A DNA stretch of 64,000 bases, from contig NZ_JAHBRW010000001.1 of NCBI RefSeq assembly GCF_018398315.1, forward strand, positions 2,302,501 to 2,366,500. The letters run 5' to 3'. Below, piece after piece: positions 29,265 to 38,099 of the stretch. The position numbers and the translations under genes are program-made. This DNA comes from Chelatococcus sp. YT9 (lineage in GTDB: Bacteria > Pseudomonadota > Alphaproteobacteria > Rhizobiales > Beijerinckiaceae). The notes beneath the pieces are model-generated. The model did no database searches. It was not told the DNA's origin and worked only from the letters and a program-made list of their open reading frames with translations. Positions within the stretch are counted from its first letter, which is position 1, and each line of letters opens with the position of its first letter.

Positions 29265-30455
29265 TCAGTTGGTCAGCGAGCATTCCTTGGCATAGGGGTC
29301 GGCATAGTTCGTGAAGACCTTCTCCACGACCTCGGTCTGGAACTTGCCGTCCGGCCGCTTGGCGACCTTTGTCAAGTAGAAGTCCTGGATCGGATAGCCG
29401 TTGGCGCTGAACTTGAAATTGCCGCGGAGCGACTTGAAGTCGGCCTTCAGCAGCGCGGCGCGCAGCGCCTCCTTATTGGACAAGTCTCCCTTCGTGGCCT
29501 TGACCGCGCTGTCGATAAGCAGCGCCGCGTCGTAGGCTTGGAAGGCATAGCTGCCGGGGACCGAGTTATAAGCCTTTTCATAGGCCGCGACGAAGGCCTT
29601 GTTCTCAGGTGTATCGAGGTTGGGCGCCCAGTTGGAGCCCGCGAACATGCCGACAGCCGCGTCCTTCTGTGCGGGCAGTGTCGATTCGTCGACGGTGAAG
29701 GCGGAGAGAACCGGAATGGTGAGGCCGGCCTGTTGGTATTGCCGCACGAGGTTCACACCCATGCCGCCAGGCATGAAGGTGTAGATCGCGTCAGGCTGCA
29801 GCGCGGCGATGTTCGCGAGTTCGGACTGGAAGTCGAGGGTATTGAGCGGGACGTAGGATTCCGCAACCACCTCACCCTTGAAGTCGCGCTTGAAGCCGGC
29901 GATCGCGTCCTTGCCTGCCTGGTAGTTCGGCGCGAGCAGATAGACTTTCTTGTAGCCGCGATCTTGGGCCACCTTGCCGGAAATCTGATGGACCTGGTCG
30001 TTCTGGTACGATGTGACGAAGAAGTACGGGTTGCAGCTCTTGCCCGCGAGCACTGACGGCCCAGCATTAGGGCTGATCAGGAAGGTCTTCGCGTCCGTCA
30101 CCGGCTTTGAGATTGCCATCAGAACGTTCGAGAAGATCGGCCCGACAACGAAATCCACCTGATCGCGCTCGAGCATGCCCTTGACGCGGGTGACGGCGAC
30201 ATCCGGCTTCAATTCGTCGTCGACGACGATGACCTCGGCGGGCAATCCACCGAGCTTGCCGCCAAGCTCCTTGACGGCGAGCTCGAACCCGTCACGCGCC
30301 TGCTGGCCGAGAACTGCCGAGGGGCCAGAGAGTGAAACGATCACACCGACTTTGACCTTGTCCGCCGCCATGGCGGCCTGGGTGAAAGCCTGCCCGGCAA
30401 GCAAGGTCGCTGCCGCGATTGCGCCGAGACCGAAGCGAGTTACGCAATCCTTCAT
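29265..30455 (-). CDS. branched-chain amino acid-type ABC transporter substrate-binding protein
   Basis: A 396-residue periplasmic protein with a signal peptide (MKDCVTRFGLGAIAAATLL..., cleavage likely near AAMAADK). The mature part has the Peripla_BP_6 opening VKVGVIVSLSGPSAVLGQQ and ARDGFELAVKELGGKLGG, with ISPNAGPSVLAGKSCNPYFF in the ligand region. It delivers substrate to LivHMGF. Two Cys (KSCNPY, KECSLTN) may be bridged. It is the first gene of the minus-strand operon and divergent from the CoA ligase, suggesting the ligand is the ligase substrate or a precursor. Confidence 0.93.
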   Translation of the reverse strand: MKDCVTRFGLGAIAAATLLAGQAFTQAAMAADKVKVGVIVSLSGPSAVLGQQARDGFELAVKELGGKLGGLPAEVIVVDDELKPDVAVTRVKGMLERDQVDFVVGPIFSNVLMAISKPVTDAKTFLISPNAGPSVLAGKSCNPYFFVTSYQNDQVHQISGKVAQDRGYKKVYLLAPNYQAGKDAIAGFKRDFKGEVVAESYVPLNTLDFQSELANIAALQPDAIYTFMPGGMGVNLVRQYQQAGLTIPVLSAFTVDESTLPAQKDAAVGMFAGSNWAPNLDTPENKAFVAAYEKAYNSVPGSYAFQAYDAALLIDSAVKATKGDLSNKEALRAALLKADFKSLRGNFKFSANGYPIQDFYLTKVAKRPDGKFQTEVVEKVFTNYADPYAKECSLTN

Positions 30456-30785
30456 ATCTTAGATCTCCCCAACTTCTGTTCCCCTGGGTGGTCGCTGCTT
30501 GAGGCGCTCACTTTGCCGTGGAGAGCTTATCATCTCTCCGAACGGATAGCTCGTCGAGCAATGCTTTGGAATGAAAGCCTCATGAAAGCCCTTGCCAGAC
30601 GATAGTTCAAGATTAAAATAAATTCCATCGAGGCCGCAAGGGCCTTGCGAGCCGCCCTCAGCAAATGGCCGATGCGGCGGCGCAAATCCCTGTGAGCTAA
30701 CCCTTTTCTGGGTTCGGGCCTGGTTGACCGGATGGAGCGTGCGGGCCCGTGACAAGGGGAGGGGCCGCACACGAGGGAGATGACG
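30456..30785. other. 330-base divergent promoter region between the binding protein and CoA ligase genes
   Basis: No gene seen. An A/T-rich patch at about 30605-30626 may hold promoter elements. A perfect 15-bp palindrome lies at 30635-30649 (listed separately). The ligase ribosome site GAGGG is at 30773-30777. Confidence 0.5.
30635..30649. promoter_or_regulatory. candidate operator for the transporter/CoA-ligase divergon
   Basis: CGCAAGG-G-CCTTGCG is an exact 7+1+7 palindrome centred between the divergent genes. Its one-base centre rules out an RNA hairpin and favours a dimeric protein site. No regulator gene is adjacent; the nearest is the LysR gene at 23970. Confidence 0.5.
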
Positions 30786-32429
30786 ATGGCACACACGGCG
30801 CATGTGGACACCTTTGCGCGTGATAATCTGCCGGCCCGCGAGTTATGGCCGGAGATGATCTTCAACCGGCCTGAGTTCCAATATCCCGAACGCCTGAACT
30901 GTTGTGTCGCGTTTCTCGATCGTTGGATTGCCGAGGGACGTGGTGACGCGCCCTGCATGTTTGGTCTCGAGGAGGCGCTAACCTATCGTGAACTTTACGA
31001 GCGGGTGAATCGCATCTGCAACGTGCTGGTCAATGACCTCGGTCTCGTGCCGGGTGGTCGCGTTCTACTGCGTTCCGCCAATAATACGATGATGGTCGCG
31101 ACTTATCTCGCCGTTCTGAAGGCGGGCGGCGTGGTTGTCGCCACCATGCCGCTCCTGCGCGCCAAGGAGCTGGTCTATCCCATCGACAAGGCGAAGATCG
31201 CGCTCGCGCTCTGTGACTTCAAGCTCGCCGACGAGATGGAAAAAGCCGCCAGCCAGGCGTCCGCCCTTGAGCGGATCGTCTATTGGGGATCGGGCAAGGC
31301 CGATTCTCTCGAGAGCCTGATGGCCGAGGCGAGCCCGGAATTCACGGCCGTGGATACGGCCGCTGACGATGTTTGCCTGATCGCCTTCACCTCCGGCACG
31401 ACCGGCGTGCCGAAAGGCACCATGCATTTCCACCGGGACATGCTGGCGATCTGCGATGGCTTCTCGCGCAACGTGCTGCGCCCGGTCGAGAGCGACCGCT
31501 TCATCGGGTCGGCGCCACTCGGCTTTACCTTCGGGCTCGGCGGCATCGTGCTCTTTCCCATGCGCATCGGCGCATCCTTCGTCGTGCTGGAGAAAGCCGG
31601 GCCCGACGATCTGCTGCCGGCTATCGAGAAATTCAAGGTCACGATCTGCTTCACGGCGCCGACGGCGTATCGCGCCATGATCCCGAAGCTCGACCAGTTC
31701 GACATCTCCACCTTGCGCAAATGCGTGTCAGCGGGCGAGGCGCTGCCGAAGAGCACCTTCGACGCCTGGCTGGCGGCCACCGGCATCAAGCTCATCGACG
31801 GCATCGGCGGCACCGAGATGCTGCATATCTTCATCAGCGCCCGTGAGGAGGAGATCCGCCCGGGTTCGACCGGCAAGCCCGTTCCGGGCTTCGAGGCCAA
31901 GGTGATGGACGAGGAGGGGAACGAGGTGCCGCCCGGTACGGCGGGGCGCCTCGCGGTCCGTGGCCCCACCGGTTGCCGCTATCTCGCCGACGAGCGACAG
32001 CTCAAGTTCGTCCAGAATGGCTGGAACATGACCGGTGATACCTATGTCATGGATGAGGATGGCTATTTCTGGTACCAGGCGCGGTCCGACGACATGATCG
32101 TCTCGGCCGGCTACAATATCGCCGGCCCGGAGGTCGAGGCGGGGCTCCTCACCCATGCGGCCGTGGTCGAATGCGGCGTTGTCGGAGCGCCGTGCGAGCA
32201 GCGCGGGCGTATCGTGAAGGCCTATGTCGTGCTCCGGGAGGGCGAACCGCGCGATGCCGACATGGTCAAGCGTCTGCAGGAGCATGTCAAAGCCGAGATC
32301 GCGCCTTACAAATACCCGCGCGAGATCGTCTTCGTCGATGAGTTGCCGAAGACGTCGAGCGGCAAGCTGCAGCGTTACGCGCTGCGTATGCGCGCCGAGG
32401 AGGAAGCTTTCGCCGGCAGGGGCGCCTGA
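30786..32429 (+). CDS. acyl-CoA synthetase, benzoate/2-aminobenzoate-CoA ligase family
   Basis: A 547-residue AMP-forming ligase. The phosphate loop is FTSGTTGVPKG. Other core motifs are DGIGGTEMLHIFISA (A5 region), GWNMTGDTYVMDEDGYFWYQ with SDDMIVSAGYNI (A7-A8), and catalytic Lys in PKTSSGKLQR (A10). GTEMLHIF is the form I associate with benzoate- and 2-aminobenzoate-CoA ligases. The second ATG (30786) is preferred because GAGGG is eight bases upstream; ATG 30780 is too close to it. It is followed by a formamidase-like hydrolase, which fits a tryptophan/kynurenine/anthranilate or other aromatic-acid route. Exact substrate unproven. Confidence 0.88.
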   Translation: MAHTAHVDTFARDNLPARELWPEMIFNRPEFQYPERLNCCVAFLDRWIAEGRGDAPCMFGLEEALTYRELYERVNRICNVLVNDLGLVPGGRVLLRSANNTMMVATYLAVLKAGGVVVATMPLLRAKELVYPIDKAKIALALCDFKLADEMEKAASQASALERIVYWGSGKADSLESLMAEASPEFTAVDTAADDVCLIAFTSGTTGVPKGTMHFHRDMLAICDGFSRNVLRPVESDRFIGSAPLGFTFGLGGIVLFPMRIGASFVVLEKAGPDDLLPAIEKFKVTICFTAPTAYRAMIPKLDQFDISTLRKCVSAGEALPKSTFDAWLAATGIKLIDGIGGTEMLHIFISAREEEIRPGSTGKPVPGFEAKVMDEEGNEVPPGTAGRLAVRGPTGCRYLADERQLKFVQNGWNMTGDTYVMDEDGYFWYQARSDDMIVSAGYNIAGPEVEAGLLTHAAVVECGVVGAPCEQRGRIVKAYVVLREGEPRDADMVKRLQEHVKAEIAPYKYPREIVFVDELPKTSSGKLQRYALRMRAEEEAFAGRGA

Positions 32430-32470
32430 TCCGGAGAGACAGCTGACGCTTTCATGAAACGGGGCAGGGG

Positions 32471-33316
32471 ATGACGGGAGGTCTCGCACAACCGGATCGC
32501 GACTGGTACGAGCGCGCGTACAACCCGCGTGTCACGGTGCCTGAACTGCCGGACATCCTTGCTGGCTGGATCGCGCGCTCCAACGCCACGCGTGAGCGGC
32601 ATCCGCCGCTTGCCGATATCGCTTATGGGCCGCATCCGCGGGAGGTCTTCGACCTTTTCCGCGCGCCGCATTCCCGCGGAACCGTTGTTTTCATCCATGG
32701 CGGCTATTGGAGAGCCTTGTCGAAATTCGAGACGAGCTGGGTCGCCGATGCTTTTCTCGATCAGGGCCTATCGGTCGCCCTGCTGAACTATCCCCTCTGC
32801 CCCGACGTGACGCTCGCCCATATCCGTGGGTCGGCGCTCAGTGCTTTCGCGAAGCTCTACGAGGATGTGCTGAACGATGACGAGCGCCGCAGCATCATCG
32901 TGACTGGCCATTCGGCCGGCGGCTATCTTGCCGCGCTTCATCTCATGACGGACTGGAGGGCGCGGGGATTGCCGGAAAGGCCTATCGCCGGCATCGTGTC
33001 CATCTCAGGCGTGTTCGAGCTTCTGCCGCTCCTCAACACCTCCATGAACGAGGCGCTCAGGCTCGACGCCGCAGAGGCGGAGCGTCTCACCCTGCTTGGA
33101 CAGCCATGGGTGACGCAGGCCAAGGTCGCTTTCTCGGTCGGAGGGCGAGAGCCGGAGGTTTTCCACCACCAGTCCCGGGACATGGCGGCGGGCTGGAGCG
33201 ATCTTTCACCGCAATCCTTCGCAGTGCCGGACACGCACCATTTCAACGTGCTCGAGGGCCTGGCCGTGCCGGGCAGCGCGCTCAATGCCGCTGTCGTCGG
33301 GATGGTGCGGGAGTAG
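32471..33316 (+). CDS. alpha/beta hydrolase resembling kynurenine formamidase
   Basis: A 281-residue hydrolase with the oxyanion motif FIHGGYWRAL, nucleophile GHSAGGYLA, an acid probably near the VGGREPEVF turn, and His in PDTHHFNVLEGL. HGGYW and GHSAGG are characteristic of arylformamidases that turn N-formylkynurenine into kynurenine. It lies 41 bases after the CoA ligase on the same strand. No kynureninase or tryptophan dioxygenase is visible, so a different formamide or ester substrate is possible. Confidence 0.8.
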   Translation: MTGGLAQPDRDWYERAYNPRVTVPELPDILAGWIARSNATRERHPPLADIAYGPHPREVFDLFRAPHSRGTVVFIHGGYWRALSKFETSWVADAFLDQGLSVALLNYPLCPDVTLAHIRGSALSAFAKLYEDVLNDDERRSIIVTGHSAGGYLAALHLMTDWRARGLPERPIAGIVSISGVFELLPLLNTSMNEALRLDAAEAERLTLLGQPWVTQAKVAFSVGGREPEVFHHQSRDMAAGWSDLSPQSFAVPDTHHFNVLEGLAVPGSALNAAVVGMVRE

Positions 33317-33412
33317 CTTTGCTGGCCTTGCAACGCTTCCCGCCATCCTCCCACCCGATTGCTTCGCAACCAATCTCGCCCGTCATCCCTGGCACTGCCG
33401 ATAGACGGTAGC

Positions 33413-33516
33413 GTCCCCTCTCCCGGTGGGAGAGGGACAGAGTGAGGGCTCGCTCCCTGGGGTCGTAGGGGAGGGTTCCCCTCACCCCAACCCTCTCCCC
33501 GCCGGGAAGAGGGGAC
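33413..33516. repeat. intergenic palindromic repeat between convergent genes (CCCTCTCCC family)
   Basis: The outer arms GTCCCCTCTCCC (33413) and GGGAAGAGGGGAC (ending 33516) are near-exact inverted copies. Each half also folds on itself: CCCTCTCCC-GGT-GGGAGAGGG and CCCTCTCCCCGCCGGGAAGAGGG. Inner TGAGGG and CCCTCA pair as well. The same core occurs at 24909 and inside cobG at 51691. It separates the hydrolase and monooxygenase stops. Confidence 0.85.
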
Positions 33517-33550
33517 CTGTCGTGCGAACCGGATCCTAAGCCGCCGGACG

Positions 33551-34789
33551 CTATGCCGCCTTGCCTTTGTCGGCAGCGAAGCCGGCGCGCTGGGCATAGC
33601 CGCGGACGATGGCTTCGCGCTCGGCGTAGCTCAGCACCGCATCGATGTCCGTAAATCCATCGGGCGCGAGCTTTTCCACCGCGTCGATCACGCCTTCCGG
33701 CCCGCCCTTGCGGTTGGAATGCACGATCTCGGTCGTTTTCGGCAGACGTTCGGCGTCATAGGCCGCCAGCGCCTGCATGGGATGTTCGGCGCGAACCAGC
33801 GCATCACCCAGCGCGCGGGCATCGAGGATCGCCTGGGAGGCGCCGTTCGAGCCCACGGGATACATGGGATGGGCGGCATCGCCGAGCAGGGTGACCCGCC
33901 CGTGCGACCAGCGCGGCAGCGGGTTGCGGTCACTCAAGGGATATTCCCAGAAAGTCTCGGTCGCGCGCATCAGCGCGTGCACGTCGACCTGGGGAATGGT
34001 GATTCCGGCGGTGTTGGGCGCGAGATCGTCCCAATGGCCGGGGCGCGACCAATTCTCGCGCGCCGGCAGGCTCGTGCCGTCGCCCAGCTTGCCGATGACC
34101 GCCCAGTTGGTGAAGACCGTCTCAGGGGTTGAGCCCTCGGCAATGGGATAAACGACCATCTTGGAGGCGAGGCCGCCGGCAATGATCATCGACCGGCCGG
34201 TGAGGAAACGCGGCCAATCCCGCGCACCGCGCCAGAGCACGAGGCCGTTCCAGATCGGCCCGCCCTCGTCGGGGAACAGCGTCCGGCGCACGACCGAGTG
34301 GATGCCGTCGGCGCCCACAAGGATTTCACCGCGGGCCGTCTCGACGGGATTGCCGGCATGATCGGTGAAATGGGCGCTGATGCCGCCCTCGTCCTGGTCG
34401 AAGGATGCCAGCCGCCGACCGGTATGGACCCGGTCCGCGCCGAGGCGCTCGACGACGGCCTGCAGGATCACCGATTGCAGCCGACCGCGATGGATGGAGA
34501 ACTGCGGCACGTCGTGGCCGGCATCGAGCCCGCGTGGCTCATGCCATACCTCCTGACCCTGCCGGTTGAGGTAGAACAATTCATGGGTGCGAATGGCGAC
34601 CGCATCCAGGCGGTCGAGAAGGTCAAGCGCGGCCAGCTCGCGAATGGCATGCGGCAGGACGTTGATGCCGACGCCGAGCTCCTGGATGGTTGCGGCCTGC
34701 TCATAGATCTCGCAGTCGATGCCGCGGGCATGCAGCATCAAGGCCGTGGTCAGACCGCCAATACCCCCGCCAACGATAATGGCCTTCAT
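33551..34789 (-). CDS. FAD-dependent monooxygenase, PhzS-like flavin oxidoreductase
   Basis: A 412-residue single-component flavoprotein: GxGxxG FAD fold at the start (AIIVGGGIGGLTTALML), DG motif VGADGIHSVVR, and late FAD motif GRVTLLGDAAHPMYPVGSNG. The stretches THELFYLNRQGQEVW, EPRGLDAGHDVPQFSIHRG and AVVERLGADRVHTG resemble the phenazine hydroxylase PhzS from memory. It probably hydroxylates an aromatic or N-heterocyclic acid using NAD(P)H and O2. It starts at 34789 behind GAGGGAAG. Its gene is convergent with the ligase-hydrolase pair. Confidence 0.88.
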   Translation of the reverse strand: MKAIIVGGGIGGLTTALMLHARGIDCEIYEQAATIQELGVGINVLPHAIRELAALDLLDRLDAVAIRTHELFYLNRQGQEVWHEPRGLDAGHDVPQFSIHRGRLQSVILQAVVERLGADRVHTGRRLASFDQDEGGISAHFTDHAGNPVETARGEILVGADGIHSVVRRTLFPDEGGPIWNGLVLWRGARDWPRFLTGRSMIIAGGLASKMVVYPIAEGSTPETVFTNWAVIGKLGDGTSLPARENWSRPGHWDDLAPNTAGITIPQVDVHALMRATETFWEYPLSDRNPLPRWSHGRVTLLGDAAHPMYPVGSNGASQAILDARALGDALVRAEHPMQALAAYDAERLPKTTEIVHSNRKGGPEGVIDAVEKLAPDGFTDIDAVLSYAEREAIVRGYAQRAGFAADKGKAA

Positions 34790-34896
34790 GGCTCGCTTCC
34801 CTCGTTCTCTGGATCGACGCATTTTTGCACGGCCCGATCGGGTCACGTCAATGCTTTAAGTTTAAAATGATAGCATGCGTCTGAAGGGAAGAGGAT

Positions 34897-34927
34897 AAAA
34901 AAAGCGCCCGATCGAAGAACCGGACGC
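34897..34927 (-). terminator. Rho-independent terminator downstream of the aminotransferase-ThDP enzyme operon
   Basis: On the minus strand GCGTCCG (34927-34921) pairs with CGGGCGC (34910-34904), one G-U included, around a 10-base loop, and is followed by seven T residues (34903-34897). It lies 185 bases after the ThDP enzyme stop, beyond a palindromic repeat, and 108 bases before the monooxygenase start. The gap 34790-35111 holds no gene. Confidence 0.8.
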
Positions 34928-35052
34928 GTGGCTATGACGACCTGGCAAGGATCTGTCCCTCGGCGGGCGCCGGATCATCCCGAGGCCACGCGCAGCATGG
35001 AGCCGGGGGGACGATGAACACTGCGCGTGCTCAATAATGCAAGCACGTGTCC

Positions 35053-35091
35053 ATGGATTCCGGGCACGGCCAACGACCGCCCCGGAATGAC
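35053..35091. repeat. interspersed palindromic repeat (ATGGATTCCGGG...CCGGAATGAC)
   Basis: ATTCCGGGC (from 35057) pairs with CCCCGGAAT (ending 35089). The flanks ATGG and GAC match the copy at 14741-14781. It sits between the ThDP enzyme stop and its terminator, a 3'-UTR position. Confidence 0.7.
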
Positions 35092-35111
35092 AGTGACGCA
35101 AGTTGCCGCCT

Positions 35112-36668
35112 TTACGGCATGACAGCTTCGATGAGGAACGGCCCCTTCCGCTTGAGGGCGGCTTCGAAAACCTTCGCCAGCTCATCGGTCGTCGTAACCC
35201 GGGCGCCTTCGACGCCCATGCCCTTGGCAAGGCTCACCCAATCGAGCGCCGGCTCATCAAAGGCGAGCATGCGCTCGGCATTGCGGCCGAATTCCTTGAC
35301 GCCGACATTGCGCATCTCACCTTGCAGGATCGCATAGGCGCGGTTCGAGAAGATGATCGAGATGACGTCGAGCTGCTCGCGCGCCTGGGTCCACAACGCC
35401 TGGACAGTATACATGCCGCTGCCGTCGGCCTGCATGCCGATGACCTTGCGGTCGGGGCAGGCGACGGCCGCCCCGGTGGCCAGCGGAAGGCCCACGCCGA
35501 TGGAGCCGCCGGTGAGCGCCAGCATGTCGTGCGGCGCCGCCAGATGCGCGTAGTTATGGAAAGCGCCGGACGTGACGGCCTCATCACAGAGGATGGCGTT
35601 CTCCGGAACACGCTGCATCACGACACGGGCGATGGCATCGGCCGTCAAGGGGCCGGAAGGCACCGCCGGCGTCAGGGCCTCCGCGTCGGGAGCAGGGCGC
35701 AACTGGACTTTGCGCGGTGCACCAACTTCGTCAGCGAGCCATTCGAGCGCAGCGGTGAGATCCTGTCCCGCCTCAGCGAGCGTGATCAGTTCGCAGTCAT
35801 TGCGCACCACCCGGCCCGGTTTGCCGGGATAAGCGAAGAAGGCGACGGGCACCGTGGCGCCGATCATGATCATCACGTCAACGTCCTTGAGCGCCTCCAC
35901 GGCGACATCGACGGCATAGGGCACCCGTTCGAAGGGCACGCGGCCGCGACCGCGTTGGGCACGCGCGTTCGATGTGGGTGACATCACGCGTGCGTTCGTG
36001 CTTTGGGCAATGGCATCAGCCACGCTGAGCGGATCCAACCGTAGCGCGCGCTCACCGAGAAGCAGGGCGACGCGCTTGCCGGAGCGCAGCGCGGCAGCGG
36101 CGGCCTTGACCGTCCTCTCGTCGATCCCTGGTGGCTTTGGGCGCTCGGCCCGACGGATGGCGCGGGGCGTAACCTCGCCCCAGGCCATGTTGCCGGGCAG
36201 GATGAGCGTGGACACGCCTGGCAGCGAGACGGCGGCCCGCCACGCCGCCGCCGCGTCCTCGTCGATCGTCTCCGCGTTGATGATCCGGCGCACCCAATTG
36301 GACATGGGTTTAGCCAGGCTCTCGATATCGCTGGTCAGCGGGGCGTCGTGCTGCAGATGGTAGCTCGCATGATCACCGACGACATTGATCATCGGCGTCC
36401 TCGCGCGGCGGGCATTGTGCATATTCGCGAGGCTGTTGGCGAGGCCAGGCCCGGTATGCAGGAGCGTCGCCGCGGGCTTATCCGCCATGCGCGCATAACC
36501 ATCGGCGGCTGCCGTCACGACGCCTTCGAACAGGCCCAGCACGCAGCGCATCCGCGGCTTCGCGTCGAGCGCCGCCACAAAATGCATCTCGGACGTGCCG
36601 GGATTGGCGAAGCAGACGTCGACGTCGTGGGCCAGCAAGGTATCGCAGAGAAGATCGGCACCGTTCAT
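35112..36668 (-). CDS. ThDP-dependent enzyme, acetolactate synthase large-subunit-like
   Basis: A 518-residue three-domain ThDP enzyme. The N-terminal PYR domain has the conserved Glu in GLFEGVVTAAADGYARM and the start MNGADLLCDTLLAHDVDVCFANPGTSE. The C-terminal PP domain has GGSIGVGLPLATGAAVACPD and MQADGSGMYTVQALWTQ; the usual GDG is ADG. Family members include acetolactate synthases, benzoylformate decarboxylase and oxalyl-CoA decarboxylase. A catabolic 2-oxo acid decarboxylase is as likely as acetolactate synthesis. Its one-base overlap (TGATG) with the aminotransferase gene suggests it uses the product of that enzyme or its pathway. Confidence 0.85.
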   Translation of the reverse strand: MNGADLLCDTLLAHDVDVCFANPGTSEMHFVAALDAKPRMRCVLGLFEGVVTAAADGYARMADKPAATLLHTGPGLANSLANMHNARRARTPMINVVGDHASYHLQHDAPLTSDIESLAKPMSNWVRRIINAETIDEDAAAAWRAAVSLPGVSTLILPGNMAWGEVTPRAIRRAERPKPPGIDERTVKAAAAALRSGKRVALLLGERALRLDPLSVADAIAQSTNARVMSPTSNARAQRGRGRVPFERVPYAVDVAVEALKDVDVMIMIGATVPVAFFAYPGKPGRVVRNDCELITLAEAGQDLTAALEWLADEVGAPRKVQLRPAPDAEALTPAVPSGPLTADAIARVVMQRVPENAILCDEAVTSGAFHNYAHLAAPHDMLALTGGSIGVGLPLATGAAVACPDRKVIGMQADGSGMYTVQALWTQAREQLDVISIIFSNRAYAILQGEMRNVGVKEFGRNAERMLAFDEPALDWVSLAKGMGVEGARVTTTDELAKVFEAALKRKGPFLIEAVMP

Positions 36669-37963
36669 CAGTTCTGGCTCTCGGTCACGAGTTCGGTGAG
36701 GGCCTCCTCCAGGATGGCGAGACCTTCCCTCACCTGTGCCACGGGCGTAGTGAGCGGCGCAAGCAAGCGCACGACATTGGCATCCGGCCCGCAGGACAGG
36801 AGGATAAGGCCCTTGTCCTGCGCGCGGGCAATGAGAGCACTTGTCAAAGCCGCGTCGGGTGCCCGCGTCGCCCTGTCCTTCACAATCTCGAAGGCCGTCA
36901 TGGCGCCGAGGCCACGCACGTCGCCGATGCAAGCGAATTCATTGCGCTTCGCCAACGCGGTCAGGTGGTCGCGCATGATCTCGCCGATCTCAGCCGCGCG
37001 CCCGGTCAGGTTCTCTTCTTCAACCACATCGAGCACTGCATGGGCGGCGGCGACGCCGATGGGGCTGCCGCCATAGGTGCCGCCGAGCCCGCCCGGGGCC
37101 GCCGCGTCCATGATCTCGGCGCGGCCGGTGACGGCAGAGAGCGGGAAGCCGCCCGCGAGGCCCTTGGCCATTGTCACGATATCGGCCGCGACGCCCGCGT
37201 GCTCCGCCGCGAACAGCTTGCCCGTGCGGGCGATGCCGGTCTGGATCTCATCGATGATCATGAGGATGCCGTGCTCGTCACAGACCTTCCGGACTTCCTG
37301 GAGGAAATCCAAAGGCGCGACATAGAAGCCGCCTTCGCCCTGTACCGGCTCGACGATGATGGCCGCGACGCGGGCCGGATCGACATCTGTCAGGAAGAGG
37401 TTCTTCAGCCCGGCGATGGCCTGGGTGGTGTCGATGCCGTGATAGGTCTTGGGGAAGGGCGCGTGGAACACGTCGGCCGGGAAGGGACCGAAGCCTTTCT
37501 TGTAGGGCACGACCTTGCCGGTGAGCGCCATGCCAAGCAGCGTGCGGCCATGGAAGGCGCCGCCGAAGGCGATGACCGCCGGGCGGCCGGTGGCGTTGCG
37601 GGCGATCTTGACCGCGTTCTCGACAGCTTCGGCGCCGGTGGTGACCAGCATCGTCTTCTTCGCGAAATCCCCGGGGGTCAGCTTGTTGAGCCGCTCGGCG
37701 AGGCTGACGTAGCTCTCATAGGGCGCCACGTGGAAGCAGGTGTGCGTGAAGGCCTGCGCCTGCTCGGTGACGGCGGCGATGACCTTGGGGTGGCAATGGC
37801 CGGTGTTGACCACGGCGATACCGGCGGCGAAGTCGATGTAGCGCTTGCCATCGACATCCCACAGCTCAGCATTTTGAGCGCGCGCCACATAAATCGACTT
37901 GGTGGCAACGCCGCGCGCCACGGCGCTCTTGTGCCGATCCGCCAACTGAGCTGTTGCATTCAT
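36668..37963 (-). CDS. gabT: 4-aminobutyrate aminotransferase-like class III transaminase
   Basis: A 431-residue PLP enzyme: LVTTGAEAVENAVKIAR, AFGGAFHGRTLLGMALTGK, IIVEPVQGEGGFYVAP, IIDEIQTGIARTGK, and the PLP lysine in TMAKGLAGGFPL. These match GABA:2-oxoglutarate aminotransferase, which makes succinate semialdehyde. The start MNATAQLADRHKSA at 37963 has GGGAG nine bases upstream; ATG 37969 is too near it. No semialdehyde dehydrogenase is adjacent, so the amine could differ from GABA. Divergent from the XRE-cupin regulator. Confidence 0.9.
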   Translation of the reverse strand: MNATAQLADRHKSAVARGVATKSIYVARAQNAELWDVDGKRYIDFAAGIAVVNTGHCHPKVIAAVTEQAQAFTHTCFHVAPYESYVSLAERLNKLTPGDFAKKTMLVTTGAEAVENAVKIARNATGRPAVIAFGGAFHGRTLLGMALTGKVVPYKKGFGPFPADVFHAPFPKTYHGIDTTQAIAGLKNLFLTDVDPARVAAIIVEPVQGEGGFYVAPLDFLQEVRKVCDEHGILMIIDEIQTGIARTGKLFAAEHAGVAADIVTMAKGLAGGFPLSAVTGRAEIMDAAAPGGLGGTYGGSPIGVAAAHAVLDVVEEENLTGRAAEIGEIMRDHLTALAKRNEFACIGDVRGLGAMTAFEIVKDRATRAPDAALTSALIARAQDKGLILLSCGPDANVVRLLAPLTTPVAQVREGLAILEEALTELVTESQN

Positions 37964-38049
37964 CGCCATCGTCTCCCAGAAAAAGCGCCACTCGCGTCCC
38001 TGCGCGAAAGTCGGCGTAATAATCGGGGTGGACGATAGTCTTGCCCAGA

Positions 38050-38072
38050 ATTTTAAGCAATATGGATAAAAT
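38050..38072. promoter_or_regulatory. candidate operator between gabT and the XRE-cupin gene
   Basis: ATTTTA (38050-38055) and TAAAAT (38067-38072) are inverted copies 11 bases apart in an otherwise GC-rich 136-base divergent region. The site is 28 bases before the regulator start, where autorepression would act. It may also overlap promoter -10 elements. Confidence 0.4.
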
Positions 38073-38099
38073 AGTCCGCAACGTGTCGGAGCTGGATGG

